From Rhizobium sp. Root1220 (lineage in GTDB: Bacteria; Pseudomonadota; Alphaproteobacteria; Rhizobiales; Rhizobiaceae), in contig NZ_LMDG01000005.1 in NCBI RefSeq assembly GCF_001426265.1, positions 29,949 through 93,948 of the forward strand: a stretch of DNA of 64,000 nucleotides. The letters run 5' to 3'. Below are positions 28,048 to 38,995 of this stretch, one piece after another. How positions within the stretch are numbered: the stretch's first letter is position 1; each line of letters starts with the position of its first letter. A model generated the notes under the pieces. It was not told the origin of the DNA. It did not search any database and worked only from the letters and a program-made list of their open reading frames with translations. A program made the position numbers and the translations under genes.

Positions 28048-28635
28048 TTATCCCTCGACATGGAAATGCTTCTCGAGGTCCAACCAGCTCCTGTCCATCG
28101 CATAGGTCCCGGAGAAATAGGGAACCGCAACGTGACCATAGAAGGCGGAAAGCTGACGTTCGGCGACATCCTCGTCGACACCCGCCACCTGCTGGCTATA
28201 GAGGACCGAGACAAGGCCGCTTCGGTCTGCTCCCGATTGGCAATGGATAAGAATAGGCTTTGGCGCGGCTCGCATGATCGCGAGCAACTCTTCAGCGCGC
28301 GCAGGCGTGAGAACTTTCGACGACGACATGGCGAAGTCGATGTGCCCCACGCCGAGGCTGCTGGCCGCAGCGACCTCGTCGGCATACCACTTCGCATGGT
28401 CCTTTTTACCGCGCAGATTTATGATCGTCTGAATGCCGTGATCCCGGACATAGGATTCGAGTTGCGCTGGCGAAGGCTGTGCCGAGCGGTAAAGCTGGTC
28501 CGCAATCACGGTGTGAAAATTGCCGCTTATCTGTAGATACGCCAGATACCCACCGACCGTGCACGCAACTGCAAGCACGCCCGCCGCGAGCCATCGAAAA
28601 TTCCTGATCCTGATCACACGCCCCTCGACATCCAC
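28048..28635 (-). CDS. Membrane-anchored dual-specificity/tyrosine phosphatase
   Basis: About 195 residues. Residues 12-32 are a single membrane anchor (AAGVLAVACTVGGYLAYLQI). The periplasmic part carries the C-x5-R loop HCQSGADRSG at about 132-141, with the general acid region upstream (GHIDFAMSSS). GTG at 28635 is the longest start; a GTG six codons in is possible, as GAGGGGC lies before it. Placement just upstream of eptA and downstream of glpK suggests it could remove phosphate from a lipid or lipid-A intermediate, like other phosphatases paired with lipid A genes; that role is inferred. Confidence 0.78.
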   Translation of the reverse strand: MDVEGRVIRIRNFRWLAAGVLAVACTVGGYLAYLQISGNFHTVIADQLYRSAQPSPAQLESYVRDHGIQTIINLRGKKDHAKWYADEVAAASSLGVGHIDFAMSSSKVLTPARAEELLAIMRAAPKPILIHCQSGADRSGLVSVLYSQQVAGVDEDVAERQLSAFYGHVAVPYFSGTYAMDRSWLDLEKHFHVEG

Positions 28636-28724
28636 CGTGATGCAATGAGGTTAGGAATGAACCTGCAGGCTGACATCCACCTGAATGGCGGCGCCAATCG
28701 GCGGCTGACAGCCAATCCAGCTTT

Positions 28725-30239
28725 TCACGCAATTTGAGCGCCATACGATGCCCCGGAAAGGGTGCGAGACACAGCACTGCGCCAACCCGCGATTTTGCTC
28801 TGGCGTTCGGTTTCCTCCATGAGAGGCTGAAAACGCCGACTGCAGGCCCAGGCTTGCGCAAATTGCTGCCGATCCGGCCAGACACCGGCTCTTGATCCGG
28901 CGAGCCAGGCGGCACCCAAAGCGGTTGTTTCCAGCACTGCCGAGCGATCGACTGGATTGGCAACGACATCGGCAAGGCGCTGCATCGTCCAGTCGGAACT
29001 CGCCATGCCGCCGTCGACGCGCAACACGGTTTCAATATGATGGTCGCCCCAATCCTTCCGCATCGCAACGAGCAGGTCGAGCGTCTGGTAGGCCACGGAT
29101 TCGAGAACCGCGTGGGCGAGTTCGGCGGGACCGCTGTTTCGGGTCAGGCCGAATATTGCGCCTCGCGCTTCCGGATCCCAGTAAGGCGCTCCGAGCCCGG
29201 TGAAGGCCGGCACCACGTAGACCTGTTGCCCGGGATCGGCGCTCAGCGCCAGCGCACCACTTTCCGAAGCTTGTGAAATGATACCCAGACCGTCGCGCAA
29301 CCACTGCACCGCCGCGCCGGCTATGAAGATCGAGCCCTCCAGTGCGTAAGTCGTTTCACCGTCGAGCCGATAGGCGATTGTCGTAATCATCCGGTTGGAC
29401 GACGCAACCCGATCCTGGCCGGTATTGAGCAAGGCGAAGCAGCCGGTCCCGTAGGTGGATTTCATCATGCCGGGGTCGAAACAGGCATTGCCGATGGTGG
29501 CCGCCTGTTGGTCGCCCGCAACGCCAAGGATCGGGATTGCCGCTCCGAACAAATCGGTATCCGTAACCCCGAATTCGTCGGCGCAATCCTTGACCTCGGG
29601 CAGCAGAGAAGCCGGAATCCTCAGGACGCCGAGCAACTCCTCGTCCCACGCACCGGCCGCGATATTGTAGAGGAGAGTCCGCGAGGCGTTCGTGGCGTCC
29701 GTCGCGTGCATGCGGCCGCCTGTCAGATTGAAGATCAACCAGCTGTCGATGGTACCGAAGCACACCTCGCCGGCTTGCGCACGGCCGCGCAGCCCATCGA
29801 CGTTGTCGAGCAGCCATCGCAGTTTGGTGCCGGAAAAATACGGATCCAGCAGCAGACCTGTCTTGGCGCTGAACAGCTTCTCGTAGCCGTCTGCCTTCAG
29901 GCTGTCGCATATTTCGGAGGTTCGCCGATCCTGCCATACGATGGCATTGTGCAACGCCCTGCCCGACTTCCTGTCCCAGACCACGGTGGTCTCTCGTTGA
30001 TTGGTGATCCCGATTGCGGCTATTGAGGCGGGCGCAATGCCCGCACTGGCTATTGCCTGCCGTACCGTCTTGACAACGCTCTCCCATATTTCGCGGGGAT
30101 CGTGTTCGACCCAACCCGGCTGGGGATAGTGCTGCCTTATCTCCTCCTGCGCCGAAGCGACTATGCCCATCCCGCCATCGAATATGATCGCACGTGATGA
30201 TGTCGTACCCTGATCGATCGCGAGAATATAACCGCTCAT
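28725..30239 (-). CDS. glpK: Glycerol kinase
   Basis: A 504-residue FGGY-family kinase. ATG at 30239 follows GAGGAA. The phosphate-1 motif [13 protein letters not shown] opens the protein. [21 protein letters not shown] and GAAWLAG mark the family in the second half. It phosphorylates glycerol to glycerol-3-phosphate. It is the last gene of the glp cluster, 150 bp after glpV, a gap with two hairpins that may lower its expression relative to the transporter genes. Length matches E. coli GlpK. Confidence 0.95.
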   Translation of the reverse strand: MSGYILAIDQGTTSSRAIIFDGGMGIVASAQEEIRQHYPQPGWVEHDPREIWESVVKTVRQAIASAGIAPASIAAIGITNQRETTVVWDRKSGRALHNAIVWQDRRTSEICDSLKADGYEKLFSAKTGLLLDPYFSGTKLRWLLDNVDGLRGRAQAGEVCFGTIDSWLIFNLTGGRMHATDATNASRTLLYNIAAGAWDEELLGVLRIPASLLPEVKDCADEFGVTDTDLFGAAIPILGVAGDQQAATIGNACFDPGMMKSTYGTGCFALLNTGQDRVASSNRMITTIAYRLDGETTYALEGSIFIAGAAVQWLRDGLGIISQASESGALALSADPGQQVYVVPAFTGLGAPYWDPEARGAIFGLTRNSGPAELAHAVLESVAYQTLDLLVAMRKDWGDHHIETVLRVDGGMASSDWTMQRLADVVANPVDRSAVLETTALGAAWLAGSRAGVWPDRQQFAQAWACSRRFQPLMEETERQSKIAGWRSAVSRTLSGASYGAQIA

Positions 30240-30264
30240 TGTCTTCCTCGAATGCAAAAGAATA

Positions 30265-30285
30265 CTGCTCCCGCCGCGGGAGCAG
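30265..30285 (-). repeat. 9-bp hairpin ahead of glpK
   Basis: CTGCTCCCG and CGGGAGCAG flank CCG. On the minus strand the stem is followed by TATTCTTTTG, a weak U-tract, 26 nt before the glpK start. It could act as a partial terminator or mRNA stabiliser between glpV and glpK. Confidence 0.6.
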
Positions 30286-30356
30286 CAGGTCGTGCGATGC
30301 GTTTTGCGAAAAATTGGAGCCGGCGACCGCTTTCGCATGGCGCCGGCAAAGCGATC

Positions 30357-30378
30357 GGCCGGGACATCAGTCCCGGCC
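30357..30378 (-). repeat. 9-bp hairpin right after glpV
   Basis: GGCCGGGAC and GTCCCGGCC flank ATCA, 12 bp after the glpV stop. There is no U-tract. Such stems after binding-protein genes often protect the 3' end of the transcript, raising binding-protein levels above those of the permease. Confidence 0.6.
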
Positions 30379-30389
30379 GTGACGGTCCG

Positions 30390-32114
30390 TTAGTTGGACT
30401 GCCAGCTCTTGACCAGCTCGTCGTAGTTGACGGTAACCGGCTTTTCCTTCTCGTTCTCGATCTTCAGCTGCGGAGCAAGGTTGCCCTTCTTCACCGCATC
30501 CGCGTTCCAATAGGCGAGATCATGCTCTTCGGCGAGCTTCGGACCGATATCGCCCTGCACCTTGGCACGCTCCAGACGCTGCAGGACCTTTTCCTGCTCT
30601 GCGCAAAGCGAATCCATGGCTTCCTGAGCGGTCTTCGCGCCCGACGACGCATCGCCGACGGCCTGCCACCACAGCTGTGCCAGCTTCGGATAGTCAGGAA
30701 CGTTGGTTCCCGTAGGCGACCACTGCACACGGGCCGGCGAGCGATAGAACTCGATCAGACCGCCGAGCTTCGGAGCGCGCTCCGTGAAGCTCTTGTCGCG
30801 AATGGTGGATTCGCGAATGAAGGTGAGGCCGACATGGCTCTTCTTCACGTCCACGGTCTTCGACGTCACGAACTGCGCGTAGAGCCACGCGGCCTTGGCG
30901 CGATCGTCAGGGGTCGATTTCATCAGCGTCCAGGAACCGACGTCCTGGTAGCCGAGTTTCATGCCGTCCTTCCAGTAGACGCCGTGCGGGCTCGGTGCCA
31001 TGCGCCATTTCGGCGTACCGTCCTCGTTGACGACAGGCAGGCCGGGCTTGACGGCATCAGCCGTGAAGGCGGTGTACCAGAAGATCTGCTGAGCCACTTC
31101 GCCCTGCGCCGGTACAGGGCCGGATTCGGAGAAGTTCATGCCCTGTGCAGCCGGCGGTGCATAGGCCTTCAACCAATCCAGATACTTCTGGATCGAGTAG
31201 ACGGCAGCCGGGCCGTTGGTATCACCACCGCGTGCGACGCACGAACCAACAGGACGCGAGTTTTCATCGACCTTGATGCCCCATTCATCGACGGGAAGGC
31301 CGTTCGGCAGGCCCTTATCGCCGTTGCCGGCCATCGAAAGCCAGGCGTCGGTAAAGCGCCATCCGAGCGACGGATCCTTCTTGCCATAGTCCATATGGCC
31401 GAAGACCTTCTTGCCGTTAACTTCACGGCCAGTGAAGAATTCGGCGATGTCCTCGTAAGCGGACCAGTTGACCGGGACGCCGAGATCGTAGCCGTACTTC
31501 GCCTTGAAGTCGGCCTTGTTCTTCTCGTCGTTGAACCAGTCGTACCGGAACCAATAGAGGTTCGCGAACTGCTGATCAGGAAGCTGGTAGAGTTTCTTGT
31601 CAGGCGCGGTCGTGAACTTGGTGCCGATGAAGTCGTTGATGTCGAGTCCCGGGTTGGTGACATCCTTGCCTTCGTTCGCCATCCAGTCAGTCAGCGAGCG
31701 GGCCTGCTGGTAGCGCCAATGGGTGCCGATCAGGTCCGAGTCGTTGACATAGGCGTCGTAGATGTTCTCGCCCGACTGCATCTGTGTCTGCAGCTTTTCG
31801 ACGACGTCGCCTTCGCCGATCAGGTCATGGGTGATCTTGATGCCGGTGATTGCCGTGAAGGCAGGCGCCAGTACCTTCGATTCATATTCATGCGTGGTCA
31901 GCGTTTCGGAAACCACCTTGATGTCCATGCCGGCAAAAGGCTTGCCCGCATCGATGAACCACTGCATTTCCTTTTCCTGGTCAGCACGGGAAAGCGTCGA
32001 AAGATCGCCGACTTCCTTGTCCAGGAATGTTTTCGCCTCGTCCATGCCGGCATAGGCGGAACCCGCCATGGCCAGCAGGATGCCTGCTGTTGTCGCTAGT
32101 AGATGCCTTCGCAT
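30390..32114 (-). CDS. glpV: Glycerol ABC transporter, periplasmic binding protein
   Basis: A 574-residue exported protein with signal peptide MRRHLLATTAGILLAMAGSAYA. The rest has the type I extracellular solute-binding fold, with a long C-terminal part, as in the GlpV proteins of rhizobia. It captures glycerol in the periplasm for GlpPQU/GlpST. Tryptophan- and tyrosine-rich stretches (YWKDGMKLGYQDVGSWTLM) may line the site. It is followed by a stable hairpin, which suits a protein needed in excess. Confidence 0.9.
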   Translation of the reverse strand: MRRHLLATTAGILLAMAGSAYAGMDEAKTFLDKEVGDLSTLSRADQEKEMQWFIDAGKPFAGMDIKVVSETLTTHEYESKVLAPAFTAITGIKITHDLIGEGDVVEKLQTQMQSGENIYDAYVNDSDLIGTHWRYQQARSLTDWMANEGKDVTNPGLDINDFIGTKFTTAPDKKLYQLPDQQFANLYWFRYDWFNDEKNKADFKAKYGYDLGVPVNWSAYEDIAEFFTGREVNGKKVFGHMDYGKKDPSLGWRFTDAWLSMAGNGDKGLPNGLPVDEWGIKVDENSRPVGSCVARGGDTNGPAAVYSIQKYLDWLKAYAPPAAQGMNFSESGPVPAQGEVAQQIFWYTAFTADAVKPGLPVVNEDGTPKWRMAPSPHGVYWKDGMKLGYQDVGSWTLMKSTPDDRAKAAWLYAQFVTSKTVDVKKSHVGLTFIRESTIRDKSFTERAPKLGGLIEFYRSPARVQWSPTGTNVPDYPKLAQLWWQAVGDASSGAKTAQEAMDSLCAEQEKVLQRLERAKVQGDIGPKLAEEHDLAYWNADAVKKGNLAPQLKIENEKEKPVTVNYDELVKSWQSN

Positions 32115-32190
32115 AATATCCTCCCAGGGTTTGCGATTGCAGTCTTCACGTCAGGCGGCCAGTACCCCCGGCCATCTGTATCTCCTTGAC

Positions 32191-32472
32191 CTAAACGTAG
32201 CGGAACACGCCGATGGCGTAGACTACGGCAAGGCCAAGAGCCCACCACAGGTTGGGTCCGACAAGACCCAGCCATGCGAGATGAATGAACGCTGCTCCGA
32301 GCAGCGATATGAAGAGACGGTCTCCCCGCGTGGTCTCGAACCTCAAGACCCCCACACGCGGGGAGCCGCCCGGCGCCAGATACTCCCAGATGCTCATGCC
32401 GATCAGGAGCATGAGGATCGTCAGGAAAAACAATGCGGTCGGCAGCGTCCACGCCATCCAGGAAAAATGCAT
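32191..32472 (-). CDS. glpU: Small membrane protein of the glycerol transporter (DUF2160)
   Basis: A 93-residue protein with about three membrane helices (LPTALFFLTILMLLIGMSIW, then LFISLLGAAFIHLAWLGLVG). ATG at 32472 follows GGGAGGA. DUF2160 proteins occur only within this type of transporter operon, between permease and binding-protein genes. Its role, perhaps assembly or regulation of the permease, is not established. Confidence 0.88.
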   Translation of the reverse strand: MHFSWMAWTLPTALFFLTILMLLIGMSIWEYLAPGGSPRVGVLRFETTRGDRLFISLLGAAFIHLAWLGLVGPNLWWALGLAVVYAIGVFRYV

Positions 32473-32488
32473 GAGTGGTCCTCCCTTG

Positions 32489-33328
<840 letters not shown>

Positions 33329-33342
33329 TTTCCTCTCCTTTC

Positions 33343-34209
<867 letters not shown>

Positions 34210-34212
34210 GGC

Positions 34213-35283
34213 TCAGGCCTCCCTGCCAACGCGCCAGGAATTGGCGTAGATATTGATGGCAGCGGTATCGAAGGTCACGCGCGCTTCGGACGGGACCTCT
34301 GAATCCTCGGTCACAACGATGGCGATCGGCTGGCCCGCGAATGTCGCGCGAACAATCTTCTGCCGGCCGATATCCTCGACCCGGTTGATCGTCACCGGCA
34401 TCCCCTCGCGCCCGATGCGAATGAATTCCGGCCGAATGCCGAGTTCGGTCTTGGCACCCGCTGCCGTCTTCGGCGCATAGTCGAGCGCCAGCGTTTCACT
34501 GCCGACGGTGACGCGATTGCCGTCCAGCTTTGCCGGAATGACATTCATACCGGGAGAACCGATAAAATAGCCGACGAACGTATGGCTCGGTCGCTCGAAC
34601 AGCTCCGCCGGCGTGCCGATCTGCACGATCTCGCCCTCATACATGACGACAACCTTGTCTGCGAAGGTCAGCGCTTCTGTCTGGTCGTGGGTGACATAGA
34701 CCATGGTAAAGCCGAACTGCTTGTGCAGCCGCTTCAGCTGCGAACGCAGCACCCATTTCATATGCGGATCGATGACCGTCAGCGGCTCGTCGAACAGGAT
34801 GGCGTTGACGTCGTTGCGCACCAGCCCTCGGCCGAGCGAGATCTTCTGCTTCTGATCGGCCGTCAGTCCCTGCGCCTTGCGCCGCGCCATCGGCGCCAGG
34901 TCGATCACCTCGAGCATCTCGCTGACGCGGCGGTCCACCTCCGGCTCGGCCACGCCGCGGTTGCGCAGCGGGAAGGCCAGATTGTCGTAGACGGTCATCG
35001 TGTCGTAGATCACGGGAAACTGGAACACCTGCGCGATGTTGCGCGCCTGCGTCGCAAGGTTGGTCACATCCTTGCCGTCAAACAGGATGCGGCCATGCGA
35101 GGGTTGCAGCAGCCCCGAGATGATGTTGAGCAGCGTCGTCTTCCCGCAGCCCGATGGCCCGAGCAGCGCATAGGCACCGCCATCGTCCCATTCGTGATCG
35201 ACTTCGCGCAGCGCATAGTCCTTGTCGGATGTCGGGTTCGGCCCGTAGGCGTGGCGGATGTGGTCGAGCGTGATGCGTGCCAT
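34213..35283 (-). CDS. glpT: Glycerol ABC transporter ATPase with a degenerate signature motif
   Basis: A 356-residue MalK-type ATPase. Walker A is GPSGCGKTT (about 42-50), Walker B ILFDEP, and the switch His is kept in YVTHDQTEA. The ABC signature, normally LSGGQRQR, reads LTADQKQK, so this subunit cannot make a consensus signature contact. The C-terminal 120 residues are the regulatory TOBE/MalK-type domain. In a GlpS-GlpT heterodimer the altered signature faces the ATP held by GlpS. It lies 3 bp before glpP and 11 bp after glpS. Confidence 0.92.
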   Translation of the reverse strand: MARITLDHIRHAYGPNPTSDKDYALREVDHEWDDGGAYALLGPSGCGKTTLLNIISGLLQPSHGRILFDGKDVTNLATQARNIAQVFQFPVIYDTMTVYDNLAFPLRNRGVAEPEVDRRVSEMLEVIDLAPMARRKAQGLTADQKQKISLGRGLVRNDVNAILFDEPLTVIDPHMKWVLRSQLKRLHKQFGFTMVYVTHDQTEALTFADKVVVMYEGEIVQIGTPAELFERPSHTFVGYFIGSPGMNVIPAKLDGNRVTVGSETLALDYAPKTAAGAKTELGIRPEFIRIGREGMPVTINRVEDIGRQKIVRATFAGQPIAIVVTEDSEVPSEARVTFDTAAINIYANSWRVGREA

Positions 35284-35294
35284 GTCCTTGCCCC

Positions 35295-36371
35295 CTACGC
35301 CTGACTGCCGGTCGCGATGGCGCGACCGCTGGTATCGAATGCCATCAGATGCCGTATATCCAGGAACACATCGATCTCCGTATCGGGGTCGATGTCGTGA
35401 ATGCCGTGCGCAAGCATGACCCAGCGCACGCCTTCATAGTCGAGATACACGAAGCTTTCGGAGCCGGTGATTTCCGAAAGTTGTGTCCTGGCCCCGAGCT
35501 TGGCCGCATTCGGCGTCTGTGCTGCCAGCCCAAGGTGGTGCGGGTGGAATGCAACCGTGACCGGACCGTCTGCCATGCCGGCAAGATGGCCCGGAACGGA
35601 AAACACGTCGGCGCCCTCACGCTGGAACACGCGGCCGACCTTCACCGCCTCAATGATATTGAGCGGCGGATCGGCGAAGGTCTTGGCGGTAATTAGGTCC
35701 AGCGGCTTGCGATAGACGCTGATCGTCGGCCCGAACTGGGTAACGCGCCCTTCGGAGAGCGTCGCTGTATTGCCACCGAGCAAAAGCGCCTCGGAGGGTT
35801 CCGTCGTTGCATAGACGAAGATGGCGCCGGACTGCGCGAATATCTTTGGCAATTCCGCACGCAGTTCCTCGCGCAGCTTGTAGTCGAGGTTTGCCAGCGG
35901 CTCGTCCATCAGAACGAGGCTGGCGTTCTTGACGAGCGCCCGGGCAAGTGCCGTTCGCTGCTGCTGCCCACCGGACAGGTTGAGAGGCGTACGATCAAGA
36001 TAGGGCGTCAAACGCAACAGTTCTGCGGCCTTGCGCACCTCGCGATCGATGGACGCGGCATCCTTGCCAGCAATGCGCATCGGCGATGCGATGTTCTCGT
36101 AGACCGTAAAGGCCGGATAGTTGATGAACTGTTGGTAGACCATCGCGACATTGCGCTTCTGCACCGGCATGCCGGTCACATCGATGCCATCGAAAAAGAT
36201 GGAACCGCTGCTCGGACGATCGAGCCCGGCCATCAGCCGCATCAGCGACGTTTTGCCCGACAGCGTCGGCCCAAGCAGCACGTTCAACGTGCCTCGTTCA
36301 AACGCAAGATTGGTCGCGTGGATATGATACTCCCCGCCCACCATCTTTGCGGCGTTGCGCAATTCAAGCAT
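35295..36371 (-). CDS. glpS: Glycerol ABC transporter ATPase without switch histidine
   Basis: A 358-residue MalK-type ATPase. Walker A is GPTLSGKTS (about 33-41), the signature is intact (LSGGQQQRTALARAL), and Walker B is VLMDEP with its catalytic Glu. The H-loop, normally VTHDQ-x-EA, reads YATTEPSEA, so the switch His is Thr. This defect and GlpT's altered signature fall on the same composite site, leaving the other site consensus. First transport gene after glpD, 46 bp downstream. Confidence 0.92.
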   Translation of the reverse strand: MLELRNAAKMVGGEYHIHATNLAFERGTLNVLLGPTLSGKTSLMRLMAGLDRPSSGSIFFDGIDVTGMPVQKRNVAMVYQQFINYPAFTVYENIASPMRIAGKDAASIDREVRKAAELLRLTPYLDRTPLNLSGGQQQRTALARALVKNASLVLMDEPLANLDYKLREELRAELPKIFAQSGAIFVYATTEPSEALLLGGNTATLSEGRVTQFGPTISVYRKPLDLITAKTFADPPLNIIEAVKVGRVFQREGADVFSVPGHLAGMADGPVTVAFHPHHLGLAAQTPNAAKLGARTQLSEITGSESFVYLDYEGVRWVMLAHGIHDIDPDTEIDVFLDIRHLMAFDTSGRAIATGSQA

Positions 36372-36417
36372 TCCTGTTCCCGTGCCTCCTCAACAGCGGG
36401 GACGACATACTGCAATC

Positions 36418-37935
36418 TTACCCGGCCATCCGAGCCGGTAGCGCAGCCATGTACTCCTCCAGTCGCGTAGCCTGTTCCTTCGTAAGGCGCAGGCCCTCCT
36501 TAGTTCTCCTCCAGAGCACGTCTTCGGCGCGCCTGGCCCATTCATGGTCGATCAGATAGCGAACCTCGGCTTCGTATAGGTCGCTACCGAAACAGTGTCC
36601 AAGATCGTCTGCGCTGCGCGCCTGCCCGAGCAGGACCGCAGCCTTCGTGCCATAGCGCCGGACCAGCCGACGCGCATGCGCGTCGGCCAGAAAGGGATAG
36701 TTGACCTTCAGCTTGCCGACTTCCGCTTCATATCCCTGTGCGGGAAAATCACCGCCAGGCAGATGGCTCCTGGCTGTCCACGGCGCCCCTTTCGCGCCGA
36801 TCGCAGCGCCGATCTTCTCCAGCGCATGCTCGGAGAGCCGGCGATAGGTCGTCAGCTTGCCGCCAAAGACGTTGAGCAACGGCGCACTTTCGCCCTCGCC
36901 TTCCATCTTCAAGACGTAATCGCGGGTCGCCTCCTGCGCCTTGGAAGCGCCGTCGTCGAACAGCGGCCGAACAGCCGAATAGGTCCAGACGATATCCTCG
37001 GCAACCACTGGCTCCTTGAAATACTCGCTCGCCGCCTTGCAGAGATAGGTGGTCTCCTCGTCGGAGATCTTCACATCCTTCGGATCGGCGGTGTAGTCGC
37101 GATCGGTGGTGCCGATCAGCGTGAAATCCTGCTCGTAGGGGATTGCGAAGATAATGCGATTGTCGGGGTTCTGGAAGAAATACGCGCGGGGATCGTCGAA
37201 CTTCCTCTTCACCACGATATGACTGCCTTGAACAAGGCGAACATGCCGCGCCTCGTTCTGGCCGAACGCGGCGCGAATGACATGATCGACCCATGGCCCA
37301 GCCGCATTCACCAGCATGCGTGCCTGAAAAGTGGTGCCCTGCCCCGTTACGGTATCGACCGTCTCGATCGACCAGAGCTCGGTCTCGCGGCGGGCTGAGA
37401 CAACCTTGGTTCGCGGCATGATCAACGCGCCGCGATCAGCGGCGTCGCGCGCGTTCAGCACGACCATGCGCGCATCGTCGACCCAACCATCGGAATACTC
37501 GAACGCCTTGGTGAATAGCGCCTTCAGCGGCTTTCCTGCCGGATCTTTGCGCATGTCGAGCACCGCCGTCGGCGGCAGAAGTTTGCGACCGCCCAGGTGA
37601 TCGTAAAGGAACAGCCCGAGACGTATAAGCCATGCCGGTCGCACCCCGCCCTTGTGAAACGGCAGGACAAAACGCATCGGCCAGATGATGTGCGGCGCCA
37701 TTGCCCAGAGAATTTCGCGTTCCATCAACGATTCGCGCACCAGACGGAACTCGTAGTGCTCCAGATAACGCAAGCCTCCATGGATGAGCTTGGTCGCACC
37801 AGAGGATGTGCCCGATGCGAAATCGTTCATCTCCGCAAGGGCAACGGAATAGCCGCGACCGATCGCATCGCGTGCGATTCCACAGCCGTTGATGCCGCCC
37901 CCGATAATGAAAAGATCGTGAATCCGACGGTCCAC
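36418..37935 (-). CDS. glpD: Aerobic glycerol-3-phosphate dehydrogenase
   Basis: About 505 residues, as for E. coli GlpD (501). The FAD-binding site is FIIGGGINGCGIARDA at the start, followed by SSGATKLIHGGLRYLE, a family hallmark. It oxidises glycerol-3-phosphate to dihydroxyacetone phosphate and passes electrons to quinone at the inner membrane. A GTG at 37935 gives the expected length; the longer frame to 37971 adds residues not found in the family. It is first in the glp operon, with 142 bp of upstream sequence before the AraC-type gene. Confidence 0.92.
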   Translation of the reverse strand: MDRRIHDLFIIGGGINGCGIARDAIGRGYSVALAEMNDFASGTSSGATKLIHGGLRYLEHYEFRLVRESLMEREILWAMAPHIIWPMRFVLPFHKGGVRPAWLIRLGLFLYDHLGGRKLLPPTAVLDMRKDPAGKPLKALFTKAFEYSDGWVDDARMVVLNARDAADRGALIMPRTKVVSARRETELWSIETVDTVTGQGTTFQARMLVNAAGPWVDHVIRAAFGQNEARHVRLVQGSHIVVKRKFDDPRAYFFQNPDNRIIFAIPYEQDFTLIGTTDRDYTADPKDVKISDEETTYLCKAASEYFKEPVVAEDIVWTYSAVRPLFDDGASKAQEATRDYVLKMEGEGESAPLLNVFGGKLTTYRRLSEHALEKIGAAIGAKGAPWTARSHLPGGDFPAQGYEAEVGKLKVNYPFLADAHARRLVRRYGTKAAVLLGQARSADDLGHCFGSDLYEAEVRYLIDHEWARRAEDVLWRRTKEGLRLTKEQATRLEEYMAALPARMAG

Positions 37936-38077
37936 GTTGCCCCCGAGCCAAAAAATGCCGCATCGCAACATGTCTGAGCAGTTGCGAAACTAAAACTAGT
38001 TAAAACGAAAAGAAACCGAATGTCAAACGAATGCTCTCCGAAGCGAACAACTCTTGGGGAACCACCGCCGGCCGGCT

Positions 38078-38899
38078 CTAGACACCGTCCGACGACTTGA
38101 AATAGGCGCGCGGCGCGGCACCCAGCATTCGCCTGAACATCGTCGTGAAAGCGGCAACGCTGTCGTAGCCGAGATCGAGGGCAACGTTCGTCACGGGCTC
38201 GCCCGCTGCAAGTCGCGGCAACGCCGTAAACACCGCGGCCTGCTGCCGCCAAGTCGACAGGCTGAGCCCGGTTTCCCGACGGAATGCACGCGTGAAGGCT
38301 CGGCGGCTCATGGCCAGCCGTTCGGCCCAGTCATCAATCATCACCCGCGTCGTCGGGTGCTCCATGAACGTGCGACAGAGCCCGGCGAACCGTGCATCGG
38401 AAGGAAATGGCAGACCAAGGGGGCGAACAGGGAGCCGCAGAAGCTCCTCCAATAGCAGCGCCATGACGAGGGCGCGACGACCGGCATTGTGGTCGGCAAC
38501 AGGCTGCGCAACGGCTTCGACGATCAAGGCCCGCGCGAGATCCGTCAGCGCCACGACGCGTATCACTGTTGATCGATCGCTTAGCGCATCGGAAGCGATG
38601 TAGGCAGACAGCATCGTAACATCGCCCAGCATATCAACCGTGTGCTCGATGCCGGCGGGAATCCACAGGCCATGCTCGGGTGGCACCATCCAACGGCCTT
38701 GTTTCGACGAGACCATAAGGACACCCTTGCGTGCGTAGACGAACTGCGCCCGGCTATGACTGTGAGGCTCGACGTGATAGCCGCCAGGATATTCCGAAGG
38801 GATGGCATGTACCGGTTCCGACGCAGCCTCGATTGCCGCCAGTCGTTCGATGTGAAGGCGCTCGAGGTCGCTGGACGCCGGCTTTTTTTCAATCTTCAC
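38078..38899 (-). CDS. AraC-family regulator with cupin sensor
   Basis: About 273 residues from a GTG at 38899; a GTG at 38938 would add 13. Residues 15-110 form a cupin-type ligand domain (YHVEPHSHSRAQFVYARKG), and the C-terminal 100 residues the double helix-turn-helix (WAERLAMSRRAFTRAFRRETG and NVALDLGYDSVAAFTTMFRR). It is divergent from the fsr-like exporter, the likely target. It also lies upstream of glpD on the same strand, but nothing ties it to glycerol. Confidence 0.82.
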   Translation of the reverse strand: MKIEKKPASSDLERLHIERLAAIEAASEPVHAIPSEYPGGYHVEPHSHSRAQFVYARKGVLMVSSKQGRWMVPPEHGLWIPAGIEHTVDMLGDVTMLSAYIASDALSDRSTVIRVVALTDLARALIVEAVAQPVADHNAGRRALVMALLLEELLRLPVRPLGLPFPSDARFAGLCRTFMEHPTTRVMIDDWAERLAMSRRAFTRAFRRETGLSLSTWRQQAAVFTALPRLAAGEPVTNVALDLGYDSVAAFTTMFRRMLGAAPRAYFKSSDGV

Positions 38900-38995
38900 T
38901 AGATTTGGCCCAATCGCGAAACAACAAGACCAAAGCACGAAAGCGGGACACCCGCAACTGATCTATCGAGAGCTGTCAACCGACGGAGTAGAATC

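Noticed and set aside
30252..32099. 615-codon open frame opposite glpV
   Set aside because: Antisense to a complete binding protein, with no ribosome site or family features.
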